A DNA stretch of 64,000 nucleotides from Desulfocarbo indianensis. GTDB taxonomy: Bacteria; Desulfobacterota; Desulfarculia; Desulfarculales; Desulfarculaceae. The stretch spans positions 1 to 64,000 of the forward strand of contig LBMP01000008.1 of assembly GCA_001184205.1 (NCBI GenBank), written 5' to 3'. Shown here piece after piece: positions 18,102 to 26,465 of the stretch. The translations under genes were made by a program, and so were the position numbers. The notes under the pieces were generated by a model, which was not told the DNA's origin, ran no database searches, and worked only from the letters and a program-made list of their open reading frames with translations. Numbering within the stretch: the stretch's first letter is position 1; each line of letters starts with the position of its first letter.

Positions 18102-18890
18102 TCAGGCCCTGGCGTCGAGGCCCTTGGCGTATTGGCTTTTATAGCGGGCCACGCGTTCCAGGTAGGTGCGGGTCTCGGCGGGCAATTGGCCGGTGCTGCG
18201 CTCCAGGTTGCCCGGCCCCCAATTGTAGGCGGCCAGGGCCATGCTTTCATCGCCGTCGAAACGTTCCAGCATCATGGCCAGATAGCGGGTGCCGCCCTCT
18301 ATGTTCTGGGCCGGGTCGAAGGGATCGCCCACCCCCAAATCCTTGGCGGTTTCCGGCATGAGCTGCATCAGGCCCATGGCTCCGGCATGGGAGACGGTCT
18401 GGGAATCGTAATCGCTTTCCGCGGTGACCACGGCGCGCACCAGGTTGGGGTCCACGCCGTGACGCTGGGCGGCTTGCTGGATGAGGGCGTCAAACTCCTG
18501 TCCCCGCGCGGAGCTGGAAGAGGCGATTTTTGCCGGTTGGCTGGCGCTGGCCGCGGCCGTCCCGAGGGCCGCCAGGCTGGCGCTGGCCTGGTTGAGCGGC
18601 TGGAGCCCGGTCAGGTCAGCCGACAGGGAAAGCCCGGCCCGCCAGGGGCGGGAGGAGGAAAACTGGGGCGTGGCCTGGGAGGGCGATTCCACGCTTCCTA
18701 GGCGGCTTGAGCTATTTAGTAACATCAAATCAGCTACTTGGTAGACGAGACCTTTGTCGGGCTGCTGCAGGGCCGCCTTCAGGAGGCTATCGAAGCTGCC
18801 GCCTTCCGCGCCGGTCCGGTAATCGGCGGGGGTGGTCAGGCTCTTGGCCAGGCGGCGCAGTTGGTTCAGGTTGGATGTTATTTCCTGCAT
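18102..18890 (-). CDS. Lytic transglycosylase (SLT domain) without a Sec signal
   Basis: 262 aa. The C-terminal half (about 125-245) is a Slt70-type domain: FDALIQQAAQRHGVDPNLVRAVVTAESDYD with the catalytic Glu in TAESDY, then SHAGAMGLMQLMPETAKDLGV, and AAYNWGPGNLE. It cleaves peptidoglycan glycan strands to 1,6-anhydro products. The N-terminus (MQEITSNLNQLRRLAKSL) is not a signal peptide and residues 20-120 are low-complexity, Ser/Ala-rich. Such signal-less SLT proteins are often exported by the flagellar or another type III pathway, but no flagellar genes are in view, so the route is unknown. It is divergent from tldD, with a 16-bp direct repeat between them. Confidence 0.87.
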   Translation of the reverse strand: MQEITSNLNQLRRLAKSLTTPADYRTGAEGGSFDSLLKAALQQPDKGLVYQVADLMLLNSSSRLGSVESPSQATPQFSSSRPWRAGLSLSADLTGLQPLNQASASLAALGTAAASASQPAKIASSSSARGQEFDALIQQAAQRHGVDPNLVRAVVTAESDYDSQTVSHAGAMGLMQLMPETAKDLGVGDPFDPAQNIEGGTRYLAMMLERFDGDESMALAAYNWGPGNLERSTGQLPAETRTYLERVARYKSQYAKGLDARA

Positions 18891-18938
18891 GGCGGCTCCT
18901 TTTTAGAAAAGCGTCGCACCAGTGATTCCGCCAGTCTT

Positions 18939-18973
18939 GTTGCAAACGGTGGGCCAAGTTGCAAACGGTGGGC
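18939..18973. repeat. 16-bp direct repeat in divergent promoter region
   Basis: GTTGCAAACGGTGGGC occurs exactly at 18939-18954 and 18958-18973, 19 bp apart start to start, in the 170-bp gap between the divergently transcribed transglycosylase and tldD. It may be a pair of protein-binding sites or a simple duplication. Confidence 0.7.
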
Positions 18974-19060
18974 TAAAAGCGTCCGCGTCACACAATGCTT
19001 GCCAGGCGCGGCCCCGGCCGGGCAAAATGTGGGAACGCTTGTTAGTACAAGGAAGACAAC

Positions 19061-20524
19061 ATGCCAGCCCGCCAGACGCAACATCCGGGAACCGGTTTTT
19101 TCCAAGACGCTTTTGGCATAGACGATCGCGTGCTCGCCAAGTTGATCTCCGAGTCCCTGGGGAGGGGCGGGGATTATTGCGACCTGTTTTTTCAGGAGAT
19201 CAAGGGCAATTGGATCGTCATGGAAGACGGCGAAGTGAACCGGGCCTACACCGCCGTGCGCCTGGGGGTGGGGGTGCGGGTGCTCAAGGGCCAGCAGAGC
19301 GGCTATGCATTCAGTCAGGTGCTGGACCTGCCCGCCATGCTGGAGGCGGCGCGCACCGCCGCTTCCCTGGCCGCGGCCGGGGGGCCGGCGCCGCCGGGGC
19401 CGGGCCCGGAGGTGAGGCCGCCCAGCCTGAAGCCCGGCCGGGACCTTTATTCCTGCCGGGAGCCTTGGGACCAGGTGGCGGCGGAGCGCCGCCTGGCCCT
19501 GCTGCGCGGTCTGGGCCGCCGCCTGCGCCAGGCTGACGAGCGCCTGACCAAGACCGTGCTGCAATTCCACGATTCCGCCTCGCGCATACTTTTGGCCAAC
19601 AGCGACGGCGTGAAGCGCGAGGACTGGCGGCCCCGGGCCAGCCTGGCGGCCAGTTGCGTGGCCCAGATGAACGGCAAGCGCGAAGCCAACCACATGGACA
19701 TCACCGCCAGGGCCGGCCTGGAGTTTTTCGACGACGGCCTCCTGGACCGCCTGGCCCGGGAGGCGGTGGAGCGCACCGTGCGGCTTTTCGAGGCGCGTCC
19801 GGTGCGGGCCGGCGAAACTCCGGTGGTCCTGGCCCCCGGTTCGGCCGGCATTTTGCTGCACGAGGCCATAGGCCACGGCCTGGAGGCGGATTTCAACCGC
19901 CGGGGGATTTCCAATTACGCCGACCGCCTGGGGCAAAGGGTGGCCGACCCCCAGGTCACCGTGGTGGATGACGGCACCATCGCCTTTTCCCACGGCGCGC
20001 TGAATTTCGACGACGAGGGGGCCGACAGCCAGCGCACCGTGCTGGTGGAAAAGGGCGTGCTCAAGGGATACCTGCACGACCGCATCAGCGCGGCCTGGTA
20101 CGGCGCGGTTCCCACCGGCTCGGGCCGGCGGCAGAGCTACGAGCACCCGCCCATGCCCCGCATGCGGGCCACCTTCATGGAGCCGGGGCCCTATCATCCC
20201 GGCGAGGTGCTGGCCGCGGTGAAGCAGGGCATCTACGCCGAGCAGCTCAGCAACGGCCAGGTGAACATCGGCGCGGGCGATTTCAGCTTTTACGTGAAAA
20301 GCGGCTGGGCCATAGAAGACGGCAAACTCACCCATCCCATAAAAGACGTCAACCTGCGCGGCAACGGGCCCGAGGTGCTCAAGCGCATAAGCATGGTGGC
20401 CGACGACCTGGCCCTGGCCGAGGCGGGGTTCATGTGCGGCAAGCTGGGGCAAACCGTGCCGGTTAGCCAGGGGCTGCCCACCACCCTGGTGCAAGGCGTC
20501 AACGTGGGCGGCACCCGGAGCTAA
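19061..20524 (+). CDS. tldD: TldD metalloprotease subunit
   Basis: 487 aa, usual TldD length. The metal-binding HExxxH motif is present as HEAIGH at residues 267-272 within LLHEAIGHGLEADFNRRG, diagnostic of the active subunit of the TldD/TldE pair. The C-terminal half keeps the glycine-rich RNGP-like and MCGK segments of the family. TldD with its inactive partner PmbA (TldE) degrades unfolded peptides and matures modified peptides such as microcins. The partner gene lies at 21774, separated by an EAL-HDOD gene that starts 2 bases after the tldD stop, so all three are probably cotranscribed. Confidence 0.92.
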   Translation: MPARQTQHPGTGFFQDAFGIDDRVLAKLISESLGRGGDYCDLFFQEIKGNWIVMEDGEVNRAYTAVRLGVGVRVLKGQQSGYAFSQVLDLPAMLEAARTAASLAAAGGPAPPGPGPEVRPPSLKPGRDLYSCREPWDQVAAERRLALLRGLGRRLRQADERLTKTVLQFHDSASRILLANSDGVKREDWRPRASLAASCVAQMNGKREANHMDITARAGLEFFDDGLLDRLAREAVERTVRLFEARPVRAGETPVVLAPGSAGILLHEAIGHGLEADFNRRGISNYADRLGQRVADPQVTVVDDGTIAFSHGALNFDDEGADSQRTVLVEKGVLKGYLHDRISAAWYGAVPTGSGRRQSYEHPPMPRMRATFMEPGPYHPGEVLAAVKQGIYAEQLSNGQVNIGAGDFSFYVKSGWAIEDGKLTHPIKDVNLRGNGPEVLKRISMVADDLALAEAGFMCGKLGQTVPVSQGLPTTLVQGVNVGGTRS

Positions 20525-20526
20525 GC

Positions 20527-21738
20527 ATGGAACATCTGATCGCCAGGCAAGCGATTCTGGACGCCAAAATGCGCGTACACGCTTACGAGCTTTTGTTCCG
20601 CTCCAACCTGGAGAATTATTATAATTTCGCCGACGGCGACCTGGCCAGCGCCAGAGTGGCCTCGGACAGCTTCTCGCTTTTTAATCTCGCCGAACTGACC
20701 GGCGGCACCCGCGGCTTCATAAATTTCACCCGCAAGCTGCTTTTGGGGGGCTACGCGGAAATGCTGCCCAGGGAGCGGGTGGTGGTGGAGGTTCTGGAAT
20801 CGGTGGAGCCCGACGACGAGGTGGTCGAGGCCTGCCGCAGGCTGAAGCAAAAGGGCTACGTCTTGGCCTTGGACGATTTCGTACAGCAGCCGGGTTACGA
20901 GGAACTGATCAGCCTGGCCGATATCATCAAGGTGGATTTCCTGCTCTCGCCACCGGAGGAGGCCGCCCTTTTCGCCCGGCAGTTCCTGCCCCAGGGCAAG
21001 AAGCTCCTGGCCGAAAAGGTGGAAAGCCGCGAGCAATTCCAGATGGGCCTGGAAATGGGCTATGTGTATTTCCAGGGCTATTTCTTTCAGAAGCCGGTCA
21101 TTGTCACACGGCGGGAAGTGCCCGGCGTCAAGTTTCATTACCTGAAGCTGATGGCCGAGATCAACCGGCCGGAGCTGGACCTGGGCGCGGTGCGGGATAT
21201 GATCGCCACCGACGCGCCGCTGTGCTACCGGCTGCTGCGCCTGGTCAACTCGGCCGCCTTTGGTTTCCGCAGCGAGGTGCGCGACATCAAGCACGCCCTC
21301 ACTCTCTTGGGCCATGACGAGCTCAAGCGCTGGGCCTCGCTTTTGGCCCTCACCGAGATGGGCCAGGACCAGCCCTCGGAGGTGATCGTCTGCTCGGCGG
21401 TGCGCGCCAAGTTCGGCGAGACCCTGGCGCGGGCCTGCGGCCAGGCCGATTCGGCGCCCCAGGCCTTCCTGACCGGGCTGCTCTCGCTCCTGGACACGGT
21501 ATTGGGCCGACCCATGGAGGAGATTGTCAGCGAGTTGGCCCTGACCGGCCTGGTGGGCCGGGCCTTGCTTGACGGCGATAACGACCTGGGCCACCTGCTG
21601 GGCCTGGTCATGGCCCATGAAAAGGGCCAGTGGCAGGACCTGGCGGAGTTGGCCCAGGGCCTGGGCCTGGACGAGGCGCGGGTGATGGAGGCCTATGTGG
21701 ACGCCCTGACCTGGGTGATGGAGCTGAACCTGTTTTAA
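20527..21738 (+). CDS. EAL-HDOD (YuxH-type) signalling protein
   Basis: 403 aa. The N-terminal EAL-like domain (about 1-205) starts with IARQAILDAKMRVHAYELLFR, where the usual EAL/EVL is replaced by ELL; a LALDDF segment remains but most catalytic metal ligands of active c-di-GMP phosphodiesterases are absent. The C-terminal HDOD domain (about 210-400) carries the INRPELDLGAVRDMIATDAPLCYRLLRLVNSAAFG pattern. EAL-HDOD proteins of this type usually act as signalling scaffolds rather than enzymes. Its place between tldD and pmbA is unusual and suggests cotranscription, not necessarily shared function. Confidence 0.9.
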   Translation: MEHLIARQAILDAKMRVHAYELLFRSNLENYYNFADGDLASARVASDSFSLFNLAELTGGTRGFINFTRKLLLGGYAEMLPRERVVVEVLESVEPDDEVVEACRRLKQKGYVLALDDFVQQPGYEELISLADIIKVDFLLSPPEEAALFARQFLPQGKKLLAEKVESREQFQMGLEMGYVYFQGYFFQKPVIVTRREVPGVKFHYLKLMAEINRPELDLGAVRDMIATDAPLCYRLLRLVNSAAFGFRSEVRDIKHALTLLGHDELKRWASLLALTEMGQDQPSEVIVCSAVRAKFGETLARACGQADSAPQAFLTGLLSLLDTVLGRPMEEIVSELALTGLVGRALLDGDNDLGHLLGLVMAHEKGQWQDLAELAQGLGLDEARVMEAYVDALTWVMELNLF

Positions 21739-21773
21739 CGGCACGCCGGTCGGGGCGTGGTTTGCGGGAGCCC

Positions 21774-23123
21774 ATGTACCAAGAGCTGAAAAAGATCGCC
21801 GGCCAGGTGCTGGACTTGGCCAAGGGGGCCGGGGCGGAGGCGGCGGCGGTGAAGGCGTCGCACTCGCGTTTCGTGGACGTGGCCCTGCGCGACGGCGCGC
21901 CGGACAAGGCCAGCGCCTCCACCCGCCAGGGGCTCTCTTTGCGCCTGTTTTTAAAGGGGCGCTACGCGGTGCACGTCACCAGCGATCTGCGGCCCCAGGC
22001 CCTAAAGGATTTCGTGAGCGGGGCCGCCGCCTTGACCATGGCCCTGGAGCCCGACCCCCAGCGCGGCCTGCCCGACCCGGCCCGCTATCCCACGGGGCCC
22101 CCGCCGGAATTGGATCTGTTCGATCCCGAGCTGAGCCGGGCCACGGCCGAGCAATGGGCCTCCCTGGCCTCGCATATGGAGGCCGAAGCCAGCCAGGCCG
22201 CGCAAAAGGCCGGGCCGCCGGTGGTGAGCGTGGCCGGCGGGGCCTACGGCGAAACCGCCTGGGGCTATCTGGCGGACAGCGCGGGTTTCAGCGGCGAGCT
22301 GTTGGAGACCGGCGGCTTTGCCGGCTGCTCCGTGGTGTTTCTGGACCCCCGCCAGGACGGCAAGCGGCGCACCGGCTGGTGGTGGGAAGGCGGCCGCCAA
22401 CTGGCGCCGTTTCAGGAGGAGGCGCGGCTCAGCTTCCTGGCCGCCGAAGCGGTGCGGCGGGGCCTGGGCGAGCTGGGCGCCAAGCCGGGGCCCAGCGGCA
22501 AGTTTCCCCTGGTGGTGGAAAACCAGGCCGCGCGCCAGTTGGTGGGGCATTTGCTCTCGGCCCTGTCCGGCCAGACCGTGCACAACCAGCGCTCTTATTT
22601 GGCCGGCCGCCTGGGCGATGATATAGCCTCGCCGCTATTGACCCTGCGGGACGAGCCGTTCATCAAGGGCGGCATGGGCTCCCGCTGGTTCGACGCGGAA
22701 GGAGCCGTGTCCAGGCCCCGCGCCCTGATTGAAAACGGGATGCTACAGGACTACTACCTGAACACCTATTACGCCCGCAAGCTGGGCCTTAAGCCGGGTG
22801 CGGGCTCGGTGAGCAACGTGGTCCTGGAGCCCAGCGGCGGCCAGGACTTCGCGCGTATGATCGCGGGCCTTAAGCGGGGTTTGGCGGTGACCGGATTTTT
22901 GGGCGGCAATTTCAATTCCACCACCGGCGACTTTTCCCTGGGGGTCAAGGGGCTCTGGATGGAGGACGGCGAGGCGGCCCACGCGGTGGAGGGCATGAAC
23001 CTGGCGGGCAACGCCCTTGATCTGTGGCGCTCCCTGCTGGCGGTGGGCAACGACCCCTATCCCTTTGCCTCGGTGCGCGCGCCCAGTCTGCATTTCGCCG
23101 AAACGCGGCTGAGCGGCGTCTGA
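21774..23123 (+). CDS. pmbA: PmbA/TldE protease-complex subunit
   Basis: 449 aa, the usual PmbA length. It begins MYQELKKIAGQVLDLAKGAGAEAA and carries the TldD/PmbA fold with ENQAARQLVGHLLSALSG where TldD has its HExxxH helix; the metal ligands are missing, as expected for TldE. The C-terminal SNVVLEPSGGQDFARMIAG and GNFNSTTGDFSLGVKGLWMEDGE segments are typical. It pairs with TldD (19061) to form the heterodimeric protease. The start at 21774 has GGGAG 3 bases upstream; the open frame extends further up but overlaps the preceding gene. Confidence 0.9.
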   Translation: MYQELKKIAGQVLDLAKGAGAEAAAVKASHSRFVDVALRDGAPDKASASTRQGLSLRLFLKGRYAVHVTSDLRPQALKDFVSGAAALTMALEPDPQRGLPDPARYPTGPPPELDLFDPELSRATAEQWASLASHMEAEASQAAQKAGPPVVSVAGGAYGETAWGYLADSAGFSGELLETGGFAGCSVVFLDPRQDGKRRTGWWWEGGRQLAPFQEEARLSFLAAEAVRRGLGELGAKPGPSGKFPLVVENQAARQLVGHLLSALSGQTVHNQRSYLAGRLGDDIASPLLTLRDEPFIKGGMGSRWFDAEGAVSRPRALIENGMLQDYYLNTYYARKLGLKPGAGSVSNVVLEPSGGQDFARMIAGLKRGLAVTGFLGGNFNSTTGDFSLGVKGLWMEDGEAAHAVEGMNLAGNALDLWRSLLAVGNDPYPFASVRAPSLHFAETRLSGV

Positions 23124-23204
23124 CTTGCGCGCCGCCATGGCCTGGGGTATGGTGGCGGCCGATACCCGGCCGGGCAGTCCCGGCCGCCATCCGAGGGAGG
23201 CCCC

Positions 23205-23825
23205 ATGGGGATTATCAAAGGAAACGCCACCTTGAGCCGCTACCGGGTCAAGGGGGACTTGCCGGACGGCTTCAAGGACTTCCTGGACCGCCGCATCAGA
23301 CAGTTCGCTTTCCGCGACATCGAAAACAACTCCGAGGAGCTTTCCGTGGGGTGGGTTTCGATTCATGATTTCATGGATACCGGATTCGCCTACGCGGCCT
23401 ACGCCCTGGACCCCTACGTGGCCCTGGGCCTCAGGGTGGACAAGCGCCAGGTGGGCGGGGCCATGCTGAAGAAATACCACCGCCTGGAATTGAAAAAGGC
23501 CTACGCCGCCGGCGAGGGCCGCAAGCTATCGCGCATGGAACGCGAGGAACTGAAGGAAAAGGCCCGCCTGGACCTGCTCTCCCGCATACCGCCGGCCACC
23601 AAGTTCTACGAGCTGGTCTGGGACACCAACAGCGGCGAGGTTTGGCTGAGCGCCGCGGCCCATGCGGTGCGCGAGCTGGCCGAAGATATTTTCAAGCGGA
23701 CCTTCGAGCTGGAGCTCATGCCCATCATCCCCTGGCACCTGGCCCAGGAAGCCGCGGGCAGCCTGACGGCCAAGCGGGCCCTGGACGAGGCCAGCCCCTG
23801 GAGCCTGCGCCAAGAGGAGGCCTGA
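23205..23825 (+). CDS. RdgC-like recombination-associated protein, short form
   Basis: 206 aa. The layout resembles the N-terminal portion of RdgC (PF04381): an FKDFLDRRIRQFAFRDIE helix, the SVGWVSIHDF strand that matches the invariant GW of RdgC, and a VWDTNSGEVWLSAAAHAVRELAEDIFKRTF segment. RdgC forms a DNA-encircling ring that limits RecA. E. coli RdgC is about 300 aa; this protein is a third shorter and is followed 3 bases later by a 187-aa companion. It has GGGAGG before the ATG. Assignment is by motif memory only and could be a related family. Confidence 0.6.
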   Translation: MGIIKGNATLSRYRVKGDLPDGFKDFLDRRIRQFAFRDIENNSEELSVGWVSIHDFMDTGFAYAAYALDPYVALGLRVDKRQVGGAMLKKYHRLELKKAYAAGEGRKLSRMEREELKEKARLDLLSRIPPATKFYELVWDTNSGEVWLSAAAHAVRELAEDIFKRTFELELMPIIPWHLAQEAAGSLTAKRALDEASPWSLRQEEA

Positions 23826-23828
23826 TTC

Positions 23829-24392
23829 ATGGACCTGCTGGAGCTGATCAACCAAAAGGCGTTTCTGGGGCAGGAGTTCCTCACCTGGCTTTGGTATCTC
23901 TCCGAGGAGGAGGAAGCGCCGGCCTTGCCCGACGGCAAGACGGTGCGTTTGACCTTGGGCGACAACCTGGTCTTGGGGCCGGCCCAGGGCGCCGAGGGCG
24001 CCAGGATCACGGTGCGCGGCCAGGAGACCTCCCTGGCCGAGGCGCGCGAGGGCCTGCGGCGCGGCAAGCTGGTGGAGGCGCTGCGCCTGGGCCTGGAGAT
24101 GGACGGCGAGGAGTATTGGCTGAACCTCTCGGCGGCGGAACTGGGTCTCTCTTCGCTCAAACTGCCGCCCGTGGCCCCGGCCGAGGACCCCTTGCGCCCG
24201 GAGCCGCCCGGCGGCCAAGCGCCCGAGGGGCCCAGCGCCGCCGACGGCCTGGTCCTGGAGCGGGTGGCCTTGATCGGCAATGCCGTGCAGGCGGTGGAGG
24301 GGCTTTTCGCCGCCTTTTTGGCCCGGCGCCTGGACGACGAGGCCGCCGCGGACCTGAAAAGTTCGCTAAAGGCCTGGGCCGCCAACGGCTAG
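23829..24392 (+). CDS. Companion of the RdgC-like gene, unknown function
   Basis: 187 aa, begins MDLLELINQKAFLGQEFLTWLWYLSEE. It starts 3 bases after the RdgC-like stop codon, so the two are tightly coupled in translation. An N-terminal alpha/beta part (about 1-115, KTVRLTLGDNLVLGPAQGAEGARITVRG) is followed by a Pro-rich linker (about 118-140) and a helical tail. It could supply the half of RdgC that the preceding protein lacks; the combined length (393 aa) exceeds that of E. coli RdgC. I cannot name a family with confidence. Confidence 0.6.
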   Translation: MDLLELINQKAFLGQEFLTWLWYLSEEEEAPALPDGKTVRLTLGDNLVLGPAQGAEGARITVRGQETSLAEAREGLRRGKLVEALRLGLEMDGEEYWLNLSAAELGLSSLKLPPVAPAEDPLRPEPPGGQAPEGPSAADGLVLERVALIGNAVQAVEGLFAAFLARRLDDEAAADLKSSLKAWAANG

Positions 24393-24416
24393 CAGCAGGG
24401 AGGGGCGGAGGAGGAC

Positions 24417-24731
24417 ATGGCCGGACTGTGGCGGGCTTTCCTGATGCTGGCGGCGGCCAGCCTCATCTCCCTGGTTCTGGTTCTCATGATCACCGACCGC
24501 GGGGTGGACCAGGACCTGGTGCCCGTGTATTGGACCAAACTGGTCCTCACCCAGGATCAGACCGCCCAGGTGGTCAAGGAATGGTACGGCGTCAACCCGC
24601 CGCGCTGGGCCATGCGCCTGGCCGTGGTGTGGCAGAGGGCCAATCCCGCGCAATGGTGGTGGCTGCCCCTCTTGATGATCGCGGCCATGTTCATTATCAG
24701 CCGGTTTTCCCGCAGAAAAGCCGGGCGTTAG
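24417..24731 (+). CDS. Small two-TM membrane protein
   Basis: 104 aa. Hydrophobic segments at about 6-24 and 82-95 flank a ~55-residue loop rich in Trp and containing WTKLVLTQDQTAQVVKEWYGVNPPRWAMRLA. The ATG has GGAGGA just upstream. It begins 24 bases after the RdgC-companion gene and probably belongs to that transcript. Family not recognised. Confidence 0.65.
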   Translation: MAGLWRAFLMLAAASLISLVLVLMITDRGVDQDLVPVYWTKLVLTQDQTAQVVKEWYGVNPPRWAMRLAVVWQRANPAQWWWLPLLMIAAMFIISRFSRRKAGR

Positions 24732-24781
24732 ACGGGCTAAGGGGGCCGGGGGGCCGTCGGGGGCGGCCGGCGCTGAAGCGG

Positions 24782-25216
24782 CTAACGGCTGGCCCTGGCA
24801 TGGGCCTCGGCGATGCGCTCCCGCAGATAGGCCATGATCTCGGCGTCGCCGCAGTTGTCGTCGTCCACGTCAAAGCAATAGCCGGTTTCCTCGAACAGGC
24901 CCTGGGGGATGGCGTTGCCCAACTCCTGGTGGTCCTGGATTTCATCCTCGTAAAAACAAACCGAAAGAAAAAACTCGCCGGCGACGACCACGTCCACCAG
25001 GAAGAACACCTGCCGTTTACGGCCCTGGGGACGGGGGGCCAGATCGAAGCGCAGGGAGTGACTGACCCCCGGCCGGCTGACCAGGCTCTCCACGGCGCCG
25101 GCCTGGGCCAGGGCGCAGTCGCGCAAATAGAGAAAAGCCTTTTTCAGGCCGGCCTGCTCGGGCGGCCAATCGCCCAGCACGATGGAAAGGGCGGGAGCGC
25201 CGGTTTCTTGTCGCAT
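24782..25216 (-). CDS. Conserved-looking hypothetical protein
   Basis: 144 aa, soluble, acidic. Visible segments are KRQVFFLVDVVVAGEFFLSVCFYEDEIQDHQELGNAIPQGLFEETGYCFDVDDDN. The alternating beta strands and the Asp-rich CFDVDDDN region suggest a small alpha/beta domain. It has a GGAGGAAG ribosome site. It is convergent with the membrane gene at 24417 and divergent from the deacetylase-family gene at 25329. No function assigned. Confidence 0.65.
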   Translation of the reverse strand: MRQETGAPALSIVLGDWPPEQAGLKKAFLYLRDCALAQAGAVESLVSRPGVSHSLRFDLAPRPQGRKRQVFFLVDVVVAGEFFLSVCFYEDEIQDHQELGNAIPQGLFEETGYCFDVDDDNCGDAEIMAYLRERIAEAHARASR

Positions 25217-25328
25217 GATGCTTCCTCCCGTGGACAGAGCAACGGCCGTCTATGATAGCATGGCTGGCAAAGGCTTGCTCTTTCCCGGCCGGAACGGCTG
25301 ACGCCAAATAACAGCGGAGCGCTGAATC

Positions 25329-26075
25329 ATGAAGGTTGTGTTCCATGACGACTTCCACGCGGTCTACGCCAGCGACCCGGCGGCGGCCGCCGGCCGCATG
25401 GCGGCCATCTTGGAGGTCATCTCGCCGCGGGCCGAGCTGGTCGCCCCCCAACCCGCGCCGCCGGAGGCCATCGCCGCGGCCCACGATCCGGATCACGTAG
25501 CCTGGGTGCGCAGCCGGGGCCTATACGAGATTGCCTCCCTGGCCGCGGGCGGCGCTCTCCTGGCCGCGGAATTGGGTCTCGGCGAGCCGGCCCTGGGCCT
25601 CATCCGGCCGCCCGGCCATCACGCCTCGCGGGGCTCGGCCTGGGGCTATTGCTATTTCAATAACATGGCCGTGGCGCTCCTGGAGTTGAAGCGCCGGGGA
25701 CTGCTGAAAAGCGCGTTGGTACTGGATATAGACCTGCACTACGGCGACGGCACGGTGAACATCCTGGAGGGGCGCGGCTGGGTGGAGGTCTACAACGTGG
25801 AGGCCCGCGCCCGCGAGCCCTATCTGGAGGAGGTGGCCCGGGTCTTGGAGGGCTGCCAGGCCGGGTTGATAGCCATCTCCGCCGGCTTCGACATGGCCAA
25901 GGATGATTGGGGCAACCTGCTGCTGGCTGAGGATTACCGCCGCATCGGCCAGTTGGCTTGCCAGACGGCCCAGCGGAATCGGGGCGGCTGCTGCGCCATC
26001 CTGGAAGGCGGCTACAACCACGCCATCTTGGGCCATAACGTCCTGGCGCTGATGCAAGGCATGGGCGGGGAATAG
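25329..26075 (+). CDS. Histone deacetylase-family (acetylpolyamine/acetoin-type) hydrolase
   Basis: 248 aa, shorter than typical (about 300-340). Zn- and catalytic-site motifs are intact: RPPGHHA with the two catalytic His, YCYFNNMAVA, and DIDLHYGDGT with Zn ligands. An AGFDMAKDD segment supplies the later Asp ligand. Bacterial members deacetylate polyamines or other acetylated small molecules rather than histones; the substrate here is unknown. The short length comes from a truncated C-terminus (ends EGGYNHAILGHNVLALMQGMG) compared with longer homologues. Likely cytoplasmic and monocistronic, closed by the bidirectional terminator at 26105. Confidence 0.88.
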   Translation: MKVVFHDDFHAVYASDPAAAAGRMAAILEVISPRAELVAPQPAPPEAIAAAHDPDHVAWVRSRGLYEIASLAAGGALLAAELGLGEPALGLIRPPGHHASRGSAWGYCYFNNMAVALLELKRRGLLKSALVLDIDLHYGDGTVNILEGRGWVEVYNVEARAREPYLEEVARVLEGCQAGLIAISAGFDMAKDDWGNLLLAEDYRRIGQLACQTAQRNRGGCCAILEGGYNHAILGHNVLALMQGMGGE

Positions 26076-26104
26076 AATCGGGGCGTTTTAGGGCACAAAA
26101 AAAA

Positions 26105-26134
26105 GACCAGGGCCGCTTTCGCCCCGGTCCTTTT
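26105..26134. terminator. Bidirectional rho-independent terminator
   Basis: A 9-bp stem (26105-26113 with 26121-26129, one A-C mismatch) with a 7-nt loop has five T on the plus side (after the deacetylase gene) and eight A before it on plus, giving an eight-T tail for the minus-strand tRNA-Ala. Confidence 0.85.
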
Positions 26135-26141
26135 TAATATT

Positions 26142-26217
26142 TGGTGGAGCTGAAGGGATTCGAACCCTCGACTTCCACGTTGCGAACGTGGCGCTCTCCC
26201 AACTGAGCTACAGCCCC
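26142..26217 (-). tRNA. tRNA-Ala, anticodon CGC
   Basis: 76 nt with encoded CCA. The anticodon loop TTCGCAA gives CGC (complement at 26182-26184), reading GCG. The acceptor stem GGGGCTG/CAGCTCC contains the G3-U70 wobble pair that identifies alanine tRNAs. D and T arms are normal. Confidence 0.97.
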
Positions 26218-26269
26218 TTTACTTCCCCCCCCGCGCTTCCGCGGCATAAGCCGTCCGGACCCGCATCGG

Positions 26270-26298
26270 AATATACCGGCCGGGATGGCTTAAGTCAA
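26270..26298 (-). promoter_or_regulatory. Sigma-70 promoter for tRNA-Ala
   Basis: On the minus strand TTGACT (26293-26298), a 17-bp spacer and TATATT (26270-26275) give 5/6 and 5/6 matches to consensus. The expected start is about 46 bases upstream of the tRNA. Confidence 0.75.
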
Positions 26299-26465
26299 CC
26301 GTCGCCAGGCCTTATGGCCGGCGGCTTTTGCTCAGCTTCGGGGCCCTGGGCCGGGAGCCAAACCCTCCCGGACTCGACATGGCGGGCGGCTCGTGCTAGC
26401 ATCCCCCAACAAGGGGCCTTGCAAGGCCCCGGCGACTATTGCTTACCCAAGAACGGGGGTTTGGC

